From: Desulfurella acetivorans A63
Lineage (GTDB): Bacteria > Campylobacterota_A > Desulfurellia > Desulfurellales > Desulfurellaceae
NCBI GenBank assembly: GCA_000517565.1
Contig: CP007051.1
Coordinates: 1,664,001-1,728,000, forward strand
Direction of reading: 5' to 3'
Length of the DNA stretch: 64,000 nt
In this document: piece by piece, positions 63,273 to 64,000 of the stretch
Numbering within the stretch: the first letter of the stretch is position 1
Layout: each line of letters opens with the position of its first letter
Translations under genes and position numbers: made by a program
Notes under the pieces: generated by a model
The model's database searches: none
Told to the model about the DNA's origin: nothing
The model's input: only the letters and a program-made list of their open reading frames with translations

Positions 63273-63657
63273 AAAGTCCTCCTCCTAAATTTTTATAGAA
63301 TTCTTCTAACATCTCGATATCTTCCTCAGTTTTCTTAATTGTACCATTATTATCTGCATGTTCAATTGGTACACCCAAAGTATCACTTAAAATTTGCATA
63401 AATTCTGTGACTTTTTCAAATTTCATAAAGCTTATGTAGATATCTATAGTATAATCTTTGTTAAAGTAAATAACGGGATACATTTCATCGAAATCAAGTT
63501 TTTCGTTTTCTTTTGAATAAGGAATTAGTCTGAAACCTTGATTTTCGATATCTACAATTTTACCCAGGCTTTCAACTTTTTTTCTAATCTCTTCAAATGT
63601 TATTAAATCACCACCACCAATAATATAGCCTGGAAGCGTTGTAAAATCCCCGCCCAC
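63256..63657 (-). CDS. Uncharacterised protein upstream of CoA-transferase
   Basis: A 133-aa soluble protein with no recognised domain. It begins with a Gly-rich segment, then an alpha/beta arrangement with YPVIYFNKDYTIDIYISFMKF and a helical C-terminus ending GGGLYGRSK. GTG 63657 shares a base with the stop of the upstream gene, and its 3' end overlaps the CoA-transferase alpha gene, so the three are cotranslated. A role as an accessory or regulatory subunit is inferred from position only. Confidence 0.7.
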   Translation of the reverse strand: MGGDFTTLPGYIIGGGDLITFEEIRKKVESLGKIVDIENQGFRLIPYSKENEKLDFDEMYPVIYFNKDYTIDIYISFMKFEKVTEFMQILSDTLGVPIEHADNNGTIKKTEEDIEMLEEFYKNLGGGLYGRSK

Positions 63658-64000
63658 TATTTAAGCTCCTTTCGCCTTGCCCAAATTAACCTTAGGGCAT
63701 TTTCAACTTTTTCTTGTGCATATTCTATCATTTCATGGGCATTTTTTAGATAATCAAGATTTTTTCTAAGTTCGTTTTCAGCAACATCTGCTGTCTTATT
63801 TGAGTTCATTTGCTCAATTAGCTTTGTAATACGTGTTAGGACGCCTGGCATTTTTTTAAATTGCCACATCCATGTATCAAAATAGTAATTTGACATGGAC
63901 AAATCCCAAACTTCATTAGTTAATTTCAACCAAACCTGCACATCCTCAATATCCTTTGGTTGTTGCACCTCCTGCGGCTTTTCTCTAGCCGTTTTTTTAA
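63657..64000 (-). CDS. Uncharacterised helical protein, N-terminus cut by right edge
   Basis: The frame is open to the window edge: codons upstream of GTG 63968 read KKTAREKPQE, and that GTG overlaps AGGAGG, so it is not a convincing start. At least 114 residues are helical, with WLKLTNEVWDLSMSNYYFDTW and a long C-terminal helix. The Trp/Tyr-rich helix and amphipathic tail are faintly like phasin-type proteins, but I do not assign a family. It is coupled to the next gene. Confidence 0.7.
   Translation of the reverse strand, partial: KKTAREKPQEVQQPKDIEDVQVWLKLTNEVWDLSMSNYYFDTWMWQFKKMPGVLTRITKLIEQMNSNKTADVAENELRKNLDYLKNAHEMIEYAQEKVENALRLIWARRKELK

Overview
This is an AT-rich, gene-dense chromosomal window from a flagellated Gram-negative anaerobe. 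The gene set (fibronectin type III lipoprotein, multihaem cytochrome c with a b6-type cytochrome b, flagellar export genes, a non-cysteine THI4 thiazole synthase, family I CoA-transferases) fits Campylobacterota, perhaps a Desulfurella-like sulfur reducer. The taxonomic call is inference from gene content, not proof.

Layout. 0-9.7 kb (minus): an operon-like run ilvD-leuS-lptE-GT-C glycosyltransferase-THI4-phosphohexomutase-cytochrome b-multihaem cytochrome c, with several 1-4 nt overlaps; the cytochrome c runs off the left edge. 9.7-11.7 kb (plus): Fe-alcohol dehydrogenase, a YjfB-like motility protein and a DUF2148 protein. 11.7-14.9 kb: PP-loop protein, FKBP isomerase, a membrane-anchored protein, uppP and a UPF0173 hydrolase. 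14.9-20.0 kb (minus): ribD-ribE-ribBA-ribH-nusB-pyrF-pyrE.

20.1-37.4 kb is an accessory region rich in genome-defence genes. It holds clustered GTCATCCTGA-type repeats, a cas-less CRISPR array (10 repeats), a type II restriction-modification set (HTH, TdeIII-like endonuclease, DPPY methylase), an adjacent TIR (DUF1863)-SLATT (DUF4231) gene pair, a stray degenerate CRISPR repeat, a LexA/UmuD-like repressor with a Y-family polymerase, a PLD-SNF2 helicase with an Eco57I-like methylase broken by one in-frame TAA, an AlbA/Schlafen ATPase, a short DUF2851 protein, a methylase tail remnant and a frameshifted TPR-like gene. It ends at the 3' side of a tRNA-Thr(CGT) gene, a common island boundary.

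37.5-46.5 kb (minus) returns to housekeeping genes: rluD, pbp1A, a TPR protein, an aspartate-type aminotransferase, coaD, rsmD, a U32 peptidase-like protein and an SMR transporter. 46.5-52.7 kb (minus) is a flagellar block fliL-fliN-fliO-fliP-fliQ-fliR-flhB-fliD-flaG-fliS. 52.7-64 kb holds an aldehyde dehydrogenase, comM, the Fn3 lipoprotein, a molybdopterin oxidoreductase, an epmA-like ligase, an XRE-cupin regulator, a YgiT-type zinc-finger protein and a family I CoA-transferase pair preceded by two uncharacterised proteins, the last cut by the right edge.

The main signals beyond ordinary annotation are: the TIR-SLATT pair, possibly a Thoeris-like signal/effector system; two diverged copies of the same unusual repeat-spacer-repeat unit inside the CRISPR array; a recurrent architecture in which a -10 hexamer lies 7-10 nt before the ATG with no Shine-Dalgarno sequence (ribD, lexA-like, SMR gene, fliL, uppP, epmA, molybdopterin oxidoreductase), implying leaderless mRNAs; and catalytic-motif deviations in UppP and THI4.
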